NCBI GenBank assembly: GCA_050288105.1
Contig: JBNKDE010000001.1
Location: 62,001 to 126,000 of the forward strand
Length of the DNA stretch: 64,000 bases
Source of the DNA: JACNJF01 sp050288105
GTDB taxonomy: Bacteria > Pseudomonadota > Gammaproteobacteria > GCA-001735895
Direction of reading: 5' to 3'
Position numbers and translations under genes: made by a program. A model generated the notes under the pieces. It ran no database searches, had not been told where the DNA came from, and saw only the letters and a list, made by a program, of their open reading frames with translations. Each line of letters begins with the position of its first letter. The first letter of the stretch is position 1. Shown here one piece after another: positions 26,004 to 33,949 of this stretch.

Positions 26004-28136
26004 ATGTCCGAAAAAGATTTTGAATTCTACCGTCAGATTATTTCCCAGAAAATGGATTGGGATGATGATCTTGAGTATGCACTAAAGCTTGCTTATAACG
26101 CCGAGTCTACTGATAAATGTAAACCAAGAGCACTGGATGCGATTCTGCGCCTGATGGATTTCGAGGTTGACAAAAATACCGTGCTGGCAACGCTGATTAC
26201 CGATAGAGGTTTGCATAGCAGTTTCAGTGAGCAGGATATAAAAGCTCGTTTTGGGGAAAAGGTTGCCTCACTTGCGCATGGCATTATCGTAATTAATGAC
26301 ATGAAAGAATGTAGCGAGCTCAGTTTTCACACCCCGGAGCAGGCTGAAAAATTACGTCGATTACTGATGGCAATCGTAAAGGATGTACGGGTTATGCTGG
26401 TCAAGTTATGTTATCGCGTCAGCCGCATGCATCTGCTCAAACACTGTAGCTATGAGCAACGCCAATGTATCGCACGTGAAACCCTGGATATTTATGCGCC
26501 GCTGGCGAATCGCCTGGGCATAGGTAAGTTGAAATGGGAGATGGAAGATCTTGCTTTCAGAGCTCTGGAACCTTTAACCTTTAAACGTATCGCAACCTTG
26601 CTGGAAGAACGTCGAGCAGACCGTGAAGCCTTTATCAAGCAATTTACCACTAAGTTAAAAGAGCAAATCAGTAGTCATGGTATTCAGGGAGAAGTCACTG
26701 GCCGGGTCAAGCATATAGTCAGCATCTGGCGAAAAATGCAGCGCAAAAAACTGGAGTTTCACCAGTTGTTTGATGTGCGCGCGGTGCGTGTGCTGGTTGA
26801 TTCAGTGGCTGACTGTTATGCCGTACTGGGTCTGGTACATACCAGCTGGCATTCGGTGCCTGATGAGTTTGATGACTATATCGCTAATCCCAAGGATAAC
26901 GGTTATCAGTCTTTGCATACTGCGGTTATTACTGAGGAAGGTAAGGTGGTAGAGGTACAGATTCGTACCCATGAAATGCACTCAAAATCTGAATTTGGTG
27001 TTGCATCACACTGGCGCTACAAGGAAGGTGTTGGCCTGGATGTCAGGATGGAGAAAAGTATCGCAGTAATGCGGGAATTACTGGAAGGTTCGGATGAAAA
27101 TGCGACGGATTTATTATCCGGCTTATCAACCGAACTCTCTACCGATCGGGTTTATGTATTTACACCCAAGGGTAATGTTATTGATTTACCTTATGGTGCT
27201 ACTCCGCTTGATTTTGCTTATTCTGTGCATTCCTCTGTGGGGCACCGTTGTCGTGGTGCCAAGGTGAATGGACGCATTGTGAATTTGACCTATACCCTGC
27301 AAACCGGAGAGCAGGTTGAGATACTCACTGCCAAAGAAGGAAGTCCAAGCCGTGACTGGATGAATAAAAACAGTGGTTTCCTGAAATCTTCCAGTAATCG
27401 TGCCAAAGTCAGGAACTGGTTCAACCATCTGGATTTTGAACAGAATATGATGGATGGTCGCGCTTTATATGAACGAGAACTGGGTAGATACAATTTTAGA
27501 GATGTAGATTTGGCCGATGTCGTGGCGCATTTTAAACGTCAGGAAGAAGAACAGTTTTTTGCGGATATCGGCAGGGGGCTGATTACGCCACCACAGATCG
27601 TGGGTTACCTCCAGCATAAGGAAAGCAGTGCTGACGATGATCTTTTTAAAAGGGTCAAAAAGTCAGAATCAGCTAAAAAATCACAGAACGATGATATCGT
27701 GATTCAGGGTGTGGGTAACCTGATGACCCAGTTTGCCAGATGCTGCAAACCGGTACCGGGAGATGATGTGATTGGTTTTATTACTATCGGCTCCGGTGTG
27801 ACGGTTCATAAAAAGGAATGTAACAATATACTGTCGTTGCCTGACGAGAAAAAAGCGCGCTTAATAGAAGTGGAGTGGGGCAGTGGTAGTGGTTCATTCT
27901 TCCCCGCTGAGATTTCATTAATGGCCTATGATCGCACCGGTTTGTTACGAGATATCAGTAGTGTGTTAGCCAATGAAAAAATCAATTTGATTGGTATTCA
28001 GTCAAATACTGACCGCGCAGAACAAACGGTGCATTCCCGACTCAACATCGAGGTAGCGAGTGCGGAGCAGTTGATACTGGTAATCGATAAGTTATCTCAG
28101 ATTCCTAATGTTCAGACGGTAAAGCGTATTAACTGA
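26004..28136 (+). CDS. relA: (p)ppGpp synthetase RelA
   Basis: RelA makes (p)ppGpp on stalled ribosomes. The 710-residue protein has a degenerate HD hydrolase domain (the HDxxED residues are absent near residues 60-90). Its synthetase domain has the RelA-type acidic ExDD motif (E-F-D-D at about 288-291) and NPKDNGYQSLHT. TGS (VYVFTPKGNVIDLPYGATP), zinc-finger/ACT and C-terminal regions follow. The ExDD and missing HD residues identify monofunctional RelA rather than SpoT. It ends 8 bp from the convergent sensor kinase gene. Confidence 0.96.
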   Translation: MSEKDFEFYRQIISQKMDWDDDLEYALKLAYNAESTDKCKPRALDAILRLMDFEVDKNTVLATLITDRGLHSSFSEQDIKARFGEKVASLAHGIIVINDMKECSELSFHTPEQAEKLRRLLMAIVKDVRVMLVKLCYRVSRMHLLKHCSYEQRQCIARETLDIYAPLANRLGIGKLKWEMEDLAFRALEPLTFKRIATLLEERRADREAFIKQFTTKLKEQISSHGIQGEVTGRVKHIVSIWRKMQRKKLEFHQLFDVRAVRVLVDSVADCYAVLGLVHTSWHSVPDEFDDYIANPKDNGYQSLHTAVITEEGKVVEVQIRTHEMHSKSEFGVASHWRYKEGVGLDVRMEKSIAVMRELLEGSDENATDLLSGLSTELSTDRVYVFTPKGNVIDLPYGATPLDFAYSVHSSVGHRCRGAKVNGRIVNLTYTLQTGEQVEILTAKEGSPSRDWMNKNSGFLKSSSNRAKVRNWFNHLDFEQNMMDGRALYERELGRYNFRDVDLADVVAHFKRQEEEQFFADIGRGLITPPQIVGYLQHKESSADDDLFKRVKKSESAKKSQNDDIVIQGVGNLMTQFARCCKPVPGDDVIGFITIGSGVTVHKKECNNILSLPDEKKARLIEVEWGSGSGSFFPAEISLMAYDRTGLLRDISSVLANEKINLIGIQSNTDRAEQTVHSRLNIEVASAEQLILVIDKLSQIPNVQTVKRIN

Positions 28137-28143
28137 AGAGATG

Positions 28144-29466
28144 TTACAGACGTTGTAAATCGGAGGTGGACAGCGGGAGCTTGACTTCGACTTTCAGGCC
28201 TCCTAACGCGGATTGATAGAAAGCGATACTGCCTTCGTAGCTGTTTAATATTGCGGTGCAGATACTTAATCCCAGGCCGTGCCCCTCCTTGGTTTCATCA
28301 AGTCTGACCCCGCGTTGCTGGATGCTCTCAATCTTTTTAGATTGAATACCCTGTCCGTCATCCTCAAAGTCAATGATCAGGTTTTGCGAGGTGACTTTTA
28401 CAGTTAGCGCTACCTGATTACGAGAGAATTTACAGGCATTGTCGAGCAGGTTTCCAAGCAGTTCAAGCATATCATCACGATCGAAATCAATGCTGACGAT
28501 ATCCTTTTGAAGGGTGAAATCAATTTTAACTTCAGGGTAGATCTTATGCATGATTTCCAGCATAAAAGGAATTTCTTCAGCTATATTGAACAGCCCACCA
28601 CTGTGCTTGGATCCGGAAATTTTTGCGCGCTTTAATTCGCGTTCTACGATGTGCTGAATCTCTTCCAGGGGTTCGAGCATTTCAGGCACATTATTTTGCT
28701 CCTGTTGTAAGGATAGCAGCTGTATGGGGCGCTTTAATTCATGCGCCAGATTACCTATGGCGTGGCGTGTTCGCTCAATTCGATTGCGCAATTGATCAAC
28801 CAGTTTTTCAATTTCATTCACCAGCGGCAGGATTTCAAAAGGTACATCCAGTCCGGTTTTATCCTGCTCAAGTAATCGAATGGAAGAAATATTTACCCGG
28901 AGTTGCTCAAAGATATGAAAAGCTTTATTTAGTGTCTGCTGCTGCAACAATACCAGCGTTATGGTGAGTAACATTACCAGACCAATTGCGTACAGGGTGT
29001 AACTGAGTAATTGCGTCTGCATGGGCTGAATGTCTTCTGCCACATAGATTTGCATGGGTTGTTTTTGTTTAATGACCAGCTGGTTCCAGATTAACCAGGT
29101 TTCTTTGCCTGGACCCGCTACCCGAGTATAGGCCTGAGAGCGTTTACCGAGTTCAAATTCCGGAAACCTGAAATCAAAAAGCGAACGCGATGTCAGCTCC
29201 TGCTGGTCTATTTTTATCCTGTAATAATGGCCGGATCTTACACGGTTATAGACTCTGGACAGATGTGCCGGGTTAATGCTCCAGGTATTATCCGGGTTTT
29301 TCTGGATAACGCTGACCAGGCTCTCTGCGTCATGTTGTAGTCGAGTAATAACATAGTCCTGCAGAATGCGCTCAACAGAGAAGTGCATGATTACCAGTAA
29401 CCCGGACATCACCAGCGTCATATTGATGATTAGCTGGCGCGTGATTTTCTTCTTTAAAGAATACAT
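28144..29466 (-). CDS. Sensor histidine kinase, PhoQ/PmrB-like
   Basis: The 440-residue membrane kinase has TM1 at about 12-31, a periplasmic sensor of about 120 residues, and TM2 at about 155-176. It then has a dimerization domain with phosphoacceptor H242 (NLAHELKRP), and an ATPase domain with N (LLDNACKFS), G1 (FEDDGQGI) and G2 (EGHGLGLSI) boxes. It follows its regulator by 7 bp at the end of a six-gene - strand unit of cytochromes and a PepSY-like protein. The signal sensed is unknown; the context suggests redox, metal or envelope stress. Confidence 0.93.
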   Translation of the reverse strand: MYSLKKKITRQLIINMTLVMSGLLVIMHFSVERILQDYVITRLQHDAESLVSVIQKNPDNTWSINPAHLSRVYNRVRSGHYYRIKIDQQELTSRSLFDFRFPEFELGKRSQAYTRVAGPGKETWLIWNQLVIKQKQPMQIYVAEDIQPMQTQLLSYTLYAIGLVMLLTITLVLLQQQTLNKAFHIFEQLRVNISSIRLLEQDKTGLDVPFEILPLVNEIEKLVDQLRNRIERTRHAIGNLAHELKRPIQLLSLQQEQNNVPEMLEPLEEIQHIVERELKRAKISGSKHSGGLFNIAEEIPFMLEIMHKIYPEVKIDFTLQKDIVSIDFDRDDMLELLGNLLDNACKFSRNQVALTVKVTSQNLIIDFEDDGQGIQSKKIESIQQRGVRLDETKEGHGLGLSICTAILNSYEGSIAFYQSALGGLKVEVKLPLSTSDLQRL

Positions 29467-29473
29467 AGGGTGG

Positions 29474-30136
29474 TTATTCTGCGGTTATGCGGTAACCCTG
29501 ACCACGAAAAGTCTTTATCCAGTGCTTGCCTAAAATTGCTCTCAGTCGATTGACATAAACTTCGATGACGTTGCTGTCCTTGAGCTGGTCTTCTTCGTAC
29601 ACATGTTCGCTGAGCTCAGTCTTGGAAATAATTTTGTCAGGATGCAGCATGAAATAGCGCAGTAAACGGAACTCGATAGCGGTCAGCTGAATGGCTTCAC
29701 CCGATGCTATTGATACTGTTTGTTGATCCAGATTGAGTAGTACATCCAGATGCTGCAAAACGTTATCAGCGTGTCCGAATTTACGGCGAAGAATAGCTTC
29801 CAGGCGTGCATTTAACTCCTCGAAGTGGAAAGGTTTTCCTACGTAATCGTCGGCTCCGGCCTTCAAACCGTCAACCCGTTCCTGCCAGGAATCCCTTGCC
29901 GTCAAAATGATGACTGGGGTGACCAGATTTTTAGATCGCCAGTATTTTAATACTTCCAGGCCTGGTTTTTGTGGCAGCCCAAGATCAAGGATAATGCCAT
30001 CGAAACTTTCTTCCAGTGCGAGGAATTCAGCATCGACCCCATTATCTACCCATTCAATCGCGTAGCCCGCCCGTTGTAACCTGGGTTTCAGGTTCAGCAC
30101 CAGTTTCTCGTCATCTTCTGCCAGTAGTAGTTTCAA
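29474..30136 (-). CDS. OmpR/PhoP-family response regulator
   Basis: The 220-residue regulator has a receiver domain with acidic D8-D9, phosphoacceptor D51 (IILDLGLPQKPG) and Lys in VGKPF. A C-terminal winged helix follows (TAIEFRLLRYFMLHPDKII, SNVIEVYVNRLRAILG). It belongs to the PhoP/PmrA/QseB branch. Members bind direct repeats of 11-bp period, and such a repeat stands ahead of this operon (32082-32098) and ahead of two sRNA-like elements. Its ATG overlaps the PepSY-like gene by four bases. Confidence 0.94.
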   Translation of the reverse strand: MKLLLAEDDEKLVLNLKPRLQRAGYAIEWVDNGVDAEFLALEESFDGIILDLGLPQKPGLEVLKYWRSKNLVTPVIILTARDSWQERVDGLKAGADDYVGKPFHFEELNARLEAILRRKFGHADNVLQHLDVLLNLDQQTVSIASGEAIQLTAIEFRLLRYFMLHPDKIISKTELSEHVYEEDQLKDSNVIEVYVNRLRAILGKHWIKTFRGQGYRITAE

Positions 30137-30432
30137 TCTTTAAATTCCTGTTCCAGGATTTCGCCATTGCTCGCGTCTATTTTTAACTCAATGACTCGAC
30201 CGTCACGGTGCAGGAATTCAAGCTCATACTCCAGACGGCCGTGTTTTCCTTCAACCTCAAGATCCAGTAGCTTACCGTATTTTTGTTCGGGGTAGCGACT
30301 TAGAATTTGCTCCAGAGATTGAATTTGCCCCGTTTCGACGAGATGCATGATCTCGTCTCTGTCTATATCCCTGGCCTGGAGTTGCGGGCTAATCCCAGCG
30401 ACCAATACCAGGAATGGAAACACTGTCTTCAT
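30133..30432 (-). CDS. Small periplasmic PepSY-like protein
   Basis: The product is 99 residues from the ATG at 30432, with a signal peptide (MKTVFPFLVLVAGISPQLQA). The mature part resembles a PepSY domain (IMHLVETGQIQSLEQIL; ELEFLHRDGRVIELKIDASN; GEILEQE). Small PepSY proteins often sit beside PhoP/PhoQ-type systems with cytochrome genes and may modulate the sensor from the periplasm; that role is inferred. A longer frame begins at 30468 but would lose the signal peptide. It overlaps the diheme cytochrome gene by 44 bp. Confidence 0.85.
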   Translation of the reverse strand: MKTVFPFLVLVAGISPQLQARDIDRDEIMHLVETGQIQSLEQILSRYPEQKYGKLLDLEVEGKHGRLEYELEFLHRDGRVIELKIDASNGEILEQEFKD

Positions 30433-31009
30433 CAAAATTTCCTCGTTCTGCCCCTCTATGACAGGCATTACATTGACTGAATGAACCTACTTTATCATTA
30501 CCTTCTACATAGCGTGCAGGGATCTCGTCATGTTTGCGTATAAAATAGGGCAGCTCGGTTATGCGTAGTGGAATACGGTTGTCGATGTTCCGGAACATTT
30601 TCCGATAATTCATGATCGAACTGGTTTCTGCCAGGTATTGCAGCAACGACATTCTCGTTGCTTCATCGACCTCGGCATTCTCGCCAAAATGATCATCCAG
30701 GCCATTCAAGATCATAACCCAGGACGGCGCTGGTAATAGCTGGGGTGGGTAGGCGATATGACAACTGCCGCATTCTTCCACATACTGCGGTAAAACTCGA
30801 GGGGCCTGTGAGTAGTAAGGGTAAGGGTAAGGGTACGGTTGTTGATTACGTTCACGATATTCATGCTCATGTCCACTTTCGTGTTCGCGCTCATGTTCTC
30901 CGTATTCATGACGACTGGAAGCCATGGCTTTACCGACTCCGTAAAATGCACTCAATAAAATACTCCCAAGAACCAGGTAGCCTATAAAATGTAGCGGTTT
31001 TTGTCGCAT
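30389..31009 (-). CDS. Diheme cytochrome c (DHC type) with His/Glu-rich linker
   Basis: The protein of about 206 residues has an N-terminal membrane anchor or signal (residues 8-26). A His/Glu-rich linker follows (residues 34-54; five His), then a PYPYPYPYY segment. Two heme c sites follow, CGSCH and CNACH, the second near the C-terminus. The order and the partner genes (SHP-type cytochrome c and b561) match the DHC of the Rhodobacter SHP-DHC-b561 operon, which passes electrons to the SHP oxygen/NO-binding heme. GTG at 31021 is an alternative start; ATG 31009 has the better spacing. Confidence 0.87.
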   Translation of the reverse strand: MRQKPLHFIGYLVLGSILLSAFYGVGKAMASSRHEYGEHEREHESGHEHEYRERNQQPYPYPYPYYSQAPRVLPQYVEECGSCHIAYPPQLLPAPSWVMILNGLDDHFGENAEVDEATRMSLLQYLAETSSIMNYRKMFRNIDNRIPLRITELPYFIRKHDEIPARYVEGNDKVGSFSQCNACHRGAERGNFDEDSVSIPGIGRWD

Positions 31010-31026
31010 TTTGATTCTCACTTAGA

Positions 31027-31419
31027 TTACTGAGTTGCCAGCCAGGATAAAATATCGGCCTTTTCCTGAGTGGTGCAGGTTCGGTTAAATGTCCATTTAC
31101 AGTTGCGTAAAAACCATTTTTCAATTTTTTTACTATCCTGATATCGGTTCGGATTGACTCTCATAGACATCGGTTTGATTACCTTGCCGGTTTTTTCATG
31201 CTTGCCATTTTGGGTAAGGTCAGTGCCGTGACAGGTAGTACAGCTCCTATCTCCGACTTTTGAATTAAAAATTTGACGCCCTTTCTCGATATCGATCTGA
31301 CTGACCCCCTGCTGTTTATAGCTGTCGATATGTGCCTGGGGGTTAGCGCCTGCAGTTGCAGTGTGACTTATCACTAGTAGCAGTGAAGGGATGATCAGTT
31401 TAGCTATTTTCAGTTTCAT
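31027..31419 (-). CDS. SHP-type monoheme cytochrome c (DUF1924)
   Basis: The 130-residue protein has a signal peptide (MKLKIAKLIIPSLLLVISHT..., cleavage near TATA-GA). It has one heme c motif, CTTCH, in SCTTCHGTDL, the DUF1924 hallmark KVIKPMSMRVNPNRYQD, and a second Cys pair (C..C in NCKWTFNRTC). SHP of Rhodobacter binds oxygen with an unusual Asn ligand; the Asn-rich MRVNPNRYQD stretch is compatible. It overlaps cytochrome b561 by four bases. Confidence 0.88.
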   Translation of the reverse strand: MKLKIAKLIIPSLLLVISHTATAGANPQAHIDSYKQQGVSQIDIEKGRQIFNSKVGDRSCTTCHGTDLTQNGKHEKTGKVIKPMSMRVNPNRYQDSKKIEKWFLRNCKWTFNRTCTTQEKADILSWLATQ

Positions 31420-32036
31420 TTTGCGTTATCTCCAATGTTTGAATTTGTTACGTCCTGCCAGTGTGGACGCAGTTTTTTTCTACCAGTGACCATCGCTCTG
31501 GCCAGGTTTTCGCCTTCTAACAGGCTGCTGAAAACCACACCCGCCAGGTGGGTGACAACAAGCAGCATGGTAAAATTGGCAAAGAATTCATGGATCTCTT
31601 CCATCCATTCGCCATTCCAGCCCGCGAACAGGGTATTTGCCAATGGACCGCTTCCTTCACTTGCGATCATGACCATGCCGCTAAATGCGGTTAGTGTCAG
31701 GCTGGTTAATAGTGCAATAACCATGACAGCTGCGACCGGGTTGTGGCCCAGATAGTGTGGAGGGTCCAGGCGAAGCATCGCTTTGAGGTGCGAGATTACT
31801 GTCTGGGGTGATTTCACAAAGGTCATGAAGCGCGCATAGCGGGTGCCGACCAGTCCCCAGAAAAGTCGGAATACAATCAGTAGTGCGACCGCGTAGCCCG
31901 CCTGAACATGAACGCTTAACCACTCGTCTTCTGTAATAAAGGAAAGCAGAAAGAAAAATACCAGACTCCAATGGAAGATCCGTAACAATGGGTCCCAGAC
32001 CTTTACTGAAGGCGTGTTTTCATTTTGATTAGGCAT
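31416..32036 (-). CDS. Cytochrome b561-type membrane cytochrome
   Basis: The 206-residue protein has four transmembrane helices with heme-ligand histidines (RIFHWSLVFF, VHVQAGYAV, FFANFTMLLVVTHLAG). It belongs to the Ni/Fe-hydrogenase-type/b561 family and would transfer electrons from the quinone pool to the c-type cytochromes encoded next. It is the first gene of the - strand operon. A promoter with an OmpR-type direct repeat lies 30-62 bp upstream. Confidence 0.92.
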   Translation of the reverse strand: MPNQNENTPSVKVWDPLLRIFHWSLVFFFLLSFITEDEWLSVHVQAGYAVALLIVFRLFWGLVGTRYARFMTFVKSPQTVISHLKAMLRLDPPHYLGHNPVAAVMVIALLTSLTLTAFSGMVMIASEGSGPLANTLFAGWNGEWMEEIHEFFANFTMLLVVTHLAGVVFSSLLEGENLARAMVTGRKKLRPHWQDVTNSNIGDNAK

Positions 32037-32065
32037 AACGTCTTACCCGATAGAAATTTGAGGCT

Positions 32066-32098
32066 AGTCTAAGAACTAAGCATTAATTGAAACTTAAA
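32066..32098 (-). promoter_or_regulatory. Operon promoter with OmpR/PmrA-type direct repeat
   Basis: On the - strand, TTTAAG (32098-32093), 5 bp, ATTAAT (32087-32082), 10 bp, then a -10-like TAGACT (32071-32066). The repeat period is 11 bp, as for PmrA/PhoP boxes. The box takes the place of a -35. The same architecture, with exactly the same gaps, is found at 32306-32338 and 45802-45834. It would allow autoregulation of the cytochrome/two-component operon. Confidence 0.6.
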
Positions 32099-32305
32099 AA
32101 AAGATGAAAAATAAATTAGAGAAGTATTTGTTATACGGTGTAAAAATCACTGACCGAACTTCCTTGAGTAGCTTAATTTAGTGGACGTTAATCTTTTGTA
32201 AGTTTGGTCCAGTCGGGGAGTGCGTAATGTTATGGAAATTGAATAAAACGACCGATTACACAGAATTTTGGTAGTTGAATATGATTTATATCAATCTCGC
32301 CAAAA

Positions 32306-32338
32306 ATTAAGCTTGATTTAAGGTTGTTGGGATATATT
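32306..32338 (+). promoter_or_regulatory. Promoter of sRNA candidate A with OmpR/PmrA-type direct repeat
   Basis: ATTAAG (32306-32311), 5 bp, TTTAAG (32317-32322), 10 bp, TATATT (32333-32338). The 16-mer TTAAGCTTGATTTAAG (32307-32322) is identical to that at 45803-45818, and the distance to the -10 is the same (26 bp start to start). It lies in the 505-bp gap between divergent genes and back-to-back with the operon promoter at 32066-32098. Between 32100 and 32300 I see only AT-rich sequence without clear features. Confidence 0.65.
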
Positions 32339-32344
32339 GTGTTT

Positions 32345-32432
32345 GCTCACGGATCTCTGGATTTGAAGAGCATTGAAGTTATTCGCCCTAACTTCTCTAA
32401 TAATGGCAGCTAAATCTTAGCTGCCATTTTTT
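32345..32432 (+). ncRNA. Candidate small RNA A (paralogue of 45841-45939)
   Basis: This segment of about 88 nt between a promoter-like element and a strong terminator has no coding capacity of note. It can form three hairpins. The first is TGCTC/GAGCA (32344-32348 with 32368-32372), with two GGA motifs in the loop. The second is GAAGTTA (32375-32381) with TAACTTC (32389-32395), with a TTCGCCC loop. The third is the terminator. The second stem is identical in the other copy, 13.5 kb away. The 5' end is inferred from the -10 position. The C-rich loop suggests pairing to Shine-Dalgarno regions. Confidence 0.6.
32402..32432 (+). terminator. Intrinsic terminator of sRNA candidate A
   Basis: A perfect 12-bp stem, AATGGCAGCTAA (32402-32413) with TTAGCTGCCATT (32417-32428), a 3-base loop and six Ts (32427-32432). 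No + strand protein gene lies upstream, since the nearest gene is transcribed the other way. The terminator therefore implies a separate short + strand transcript. Confidence 0.9.
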
Positions 32433-32541
32433 ATCCAGAAATCGAGAGTAATGACGCAAGCTCCTCACGATCTTCGCTTAACTCTAATTGTGAAATAACA
32501 GGTGGCGGGAATCTAAGCAGGTTTGTATTCTGGGTTGTATT

Positions 32542-32985
32542 ATGAGTCATTTAAATTCATTTCTTGAAGAGTGCGTGGTCGGGGTGCTTTCTATCTACAA
32601 AAACGCCGAAATTCACTCAGTACCTGTTTATTATTACTATCATCAAGTGGAAAAAGCCTTCTACTTCATGACCAAGTCAAAGTCAGCGAAAGTCGACTAT
32701 CTGACAAAGAATAACAAAGCTTCATTCTCAATTTACTCGGAACGCCTGCCCAGAGCGTACAATGCACAATGTAAAGCGGAGATTGTCGATCTTGACGGTC
32801 ATCACAAGGTAAAAGCAATCCATATTATCAAAAGGCTGGCCGAGGTTCATTCTACGCAGGAATACTACCCATCTCCTATCGCATCAATGAAGGAAGGAGA
32901 GCTCAAGCTAATTAAGCTTAAAGTGCTGGACTACCAGTTCAATACCTATGTCCCTGAATTTGAGCTCAGCGAGCAAAGTGCCTGA
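32542..32985 (+). CDS. Pyridoxamine 5'-phosphate oxidase-like flavin-binding protein
   Basis: The 147-residue protein fits the FMN-binding split-barrel fold: short helix, then strands HSVPVYYYYHQVEKAFYFMT, KSAKVDYLTKNNKASFSIY, and a C-terminal LKLIKLKVLDYQFN strand. Similar proteins of the YhbP type are annotated as PNPOx-like; the reaction is unknown. The gene starts 110 bp after the terminator of sRNA candidate A and has a weak ribosome binding site. It converges with greB. Confidence 0.7.
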   Translation: MSHLNSFLEECVVGVLSIYKNAEIHSVPVYYYYHQVEKAFYFMTKSKSAKVDYLTKNNKASFSIYSERLPRAYNAQCKAEIVDLDGHHKVKAIHIIKRLAEVHSTQEYYPSPIASMKEGELKLIKLKVLDYQFNTYVPEFELSEQSA

Positions 32986-33003
32986 TATCAGGATCTACCG
33001 TAT

Positions 33004-33501
33004 TTAATCGTCATAGCTGATTTCTGCGATCAGGTATACTACTGTTCCGCCCGGGACCTGAATACTGACTTCCTCTCCTAGTTCTTTTTTCAGCAAACCT
33101 CGCGCCAGAGGAGAATCTACACTGATATAGTGTGCTTCACGGTCGAATTCATCAGGGCCTACGATGCGATATTTTTTAATCTCACCCTTTTCGTCCTCGA
33201 GCATTACCGTGGCACCAAAGTAAACCTGGTCGGGGTTGCCTGGTCTGGTATCGACTACCTTCAGGTCAGGTAAACGTTTCTGTAGATAACGAATTCGTCG
33301 GTCAATCTCTCTTAACTCCTTTTTTCGATAGATGTACTCTGCGTTTTCGGAACGGTCCCCCTCGGCAGCGGCAGCGGATAATGCGCTAACTACCTCTCTA
33401 CGACGAGGCCAGATGGCTTTTTCTTCCTGCTGCAAAACACGCATGCCAGCGGGGGTGATATAGGGCGATTTGGGTGCGGCAGGTGGGCGATAGCGGCTCA
33501 T
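33004..33501 (-). CDS. greB: Transcription elongation factor GreB
   Basis: GreB rescues backtracked RNA polymerase by stimulating transcript cleavage. The 165-residue protein has the N-terminal coiled coil with the acidic tip (AAEGDRSENAEYIYRKKELR) and a C-terminal FKBP-like domain (YISVDSPLARGLLKKELGEEV). The N-terminal YITPAGMRVLQQEEKAIWPRRR and the basic coiled-coil surface fit GreB rather than GreA. Confidence 0.93.
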   Translation of the reverse strand: MSRYRPPAAPKSPYITPAGMRVLQQEEKAIWPRRREVVSALSAAAAEGDRSENAEYIYRKKELREIDRRIRYLQKRLPDLKVVDTRPGNPDQVYFGATVMLEDEKGEIKKYRIVGPDEFDREAHYISVDSPLARGLLKKELGEEVSIQVPGGTVVYLIAEISYDD

Positions 33502-33700
33502 TGGTAGGCGTTACAAAATACGCATTCTAGCAGAAACCAGGTCAATCTCTAGAGTCTGCTTTATCATCAGGTGAGTCGATGTGAGTTAATTCAATCTGTA
33601 CTGTATTCATTTTAATAAAATTGTAACTGTCACTAAAACAGATTGCTCATTAATATGCTATGCACACAATGCGGTGAGTAAATCAAAACAGGAGAAAGCG

Positions 33701-33904
33701 ATGAGCATCACTATCACCAAACCTCAAAGGTATAGTAACAGCCTGATTGCAGGAATCCGGCTTTTAACCAGGCAACTACAGTTAATGCTGGATAAAAGGC
33801 ATCAACGCAGACAGTTGGCATCACTGAGTATCGAGCAGTTGACGGATATGGGCATAGACCCCGCTGATGCTCAGAAAGAAATTCGTAAACCGTTCTGGAA
33901 ATAA
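33701..33904 (+). CDS. DUF1127 (YjiS-like) small protein
   Basis: The 67-residue protein has a basic N-terminus and the DUF1127 domain in its second half (LDKRHQRRQLASLSIEQLTD; MGIDPADAQKEIRKPFW). Arg-rich DUF1127 proteins have been linked to RNA metabolism and phosphate or stress responses in alphaproteobacteria; a role here is not known. The ATG at 33701 is preferred over 33674 because GGAG (33691-33694) lies just upstream. Confidence 0.85.
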   Translation: MSITITKPQRYSNSLIAGIRLLTRQLQLMLDKRHQRRQLASLSIEQLTDMGIDPADAQKEIRKPFWK

Positions 33905-33949
33905 CTCGGTAACACCAGTACATTAGCGCTTTTTTGCGCCGAAGCTGGA

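Noticed and set aside
26004..28136. Identification as SpoT
   Set aside because: The HD residues are missing and the synthetase motif is of the acidic ExDD type, both RelA traits.
30816..30833. Three TAAGGG hexamers in a row, telomere-like
   Set aside because: They lie in the diheme cytochrome gene and encode its YPYPYPYY stretch on the - strand; a simple coding repeat.
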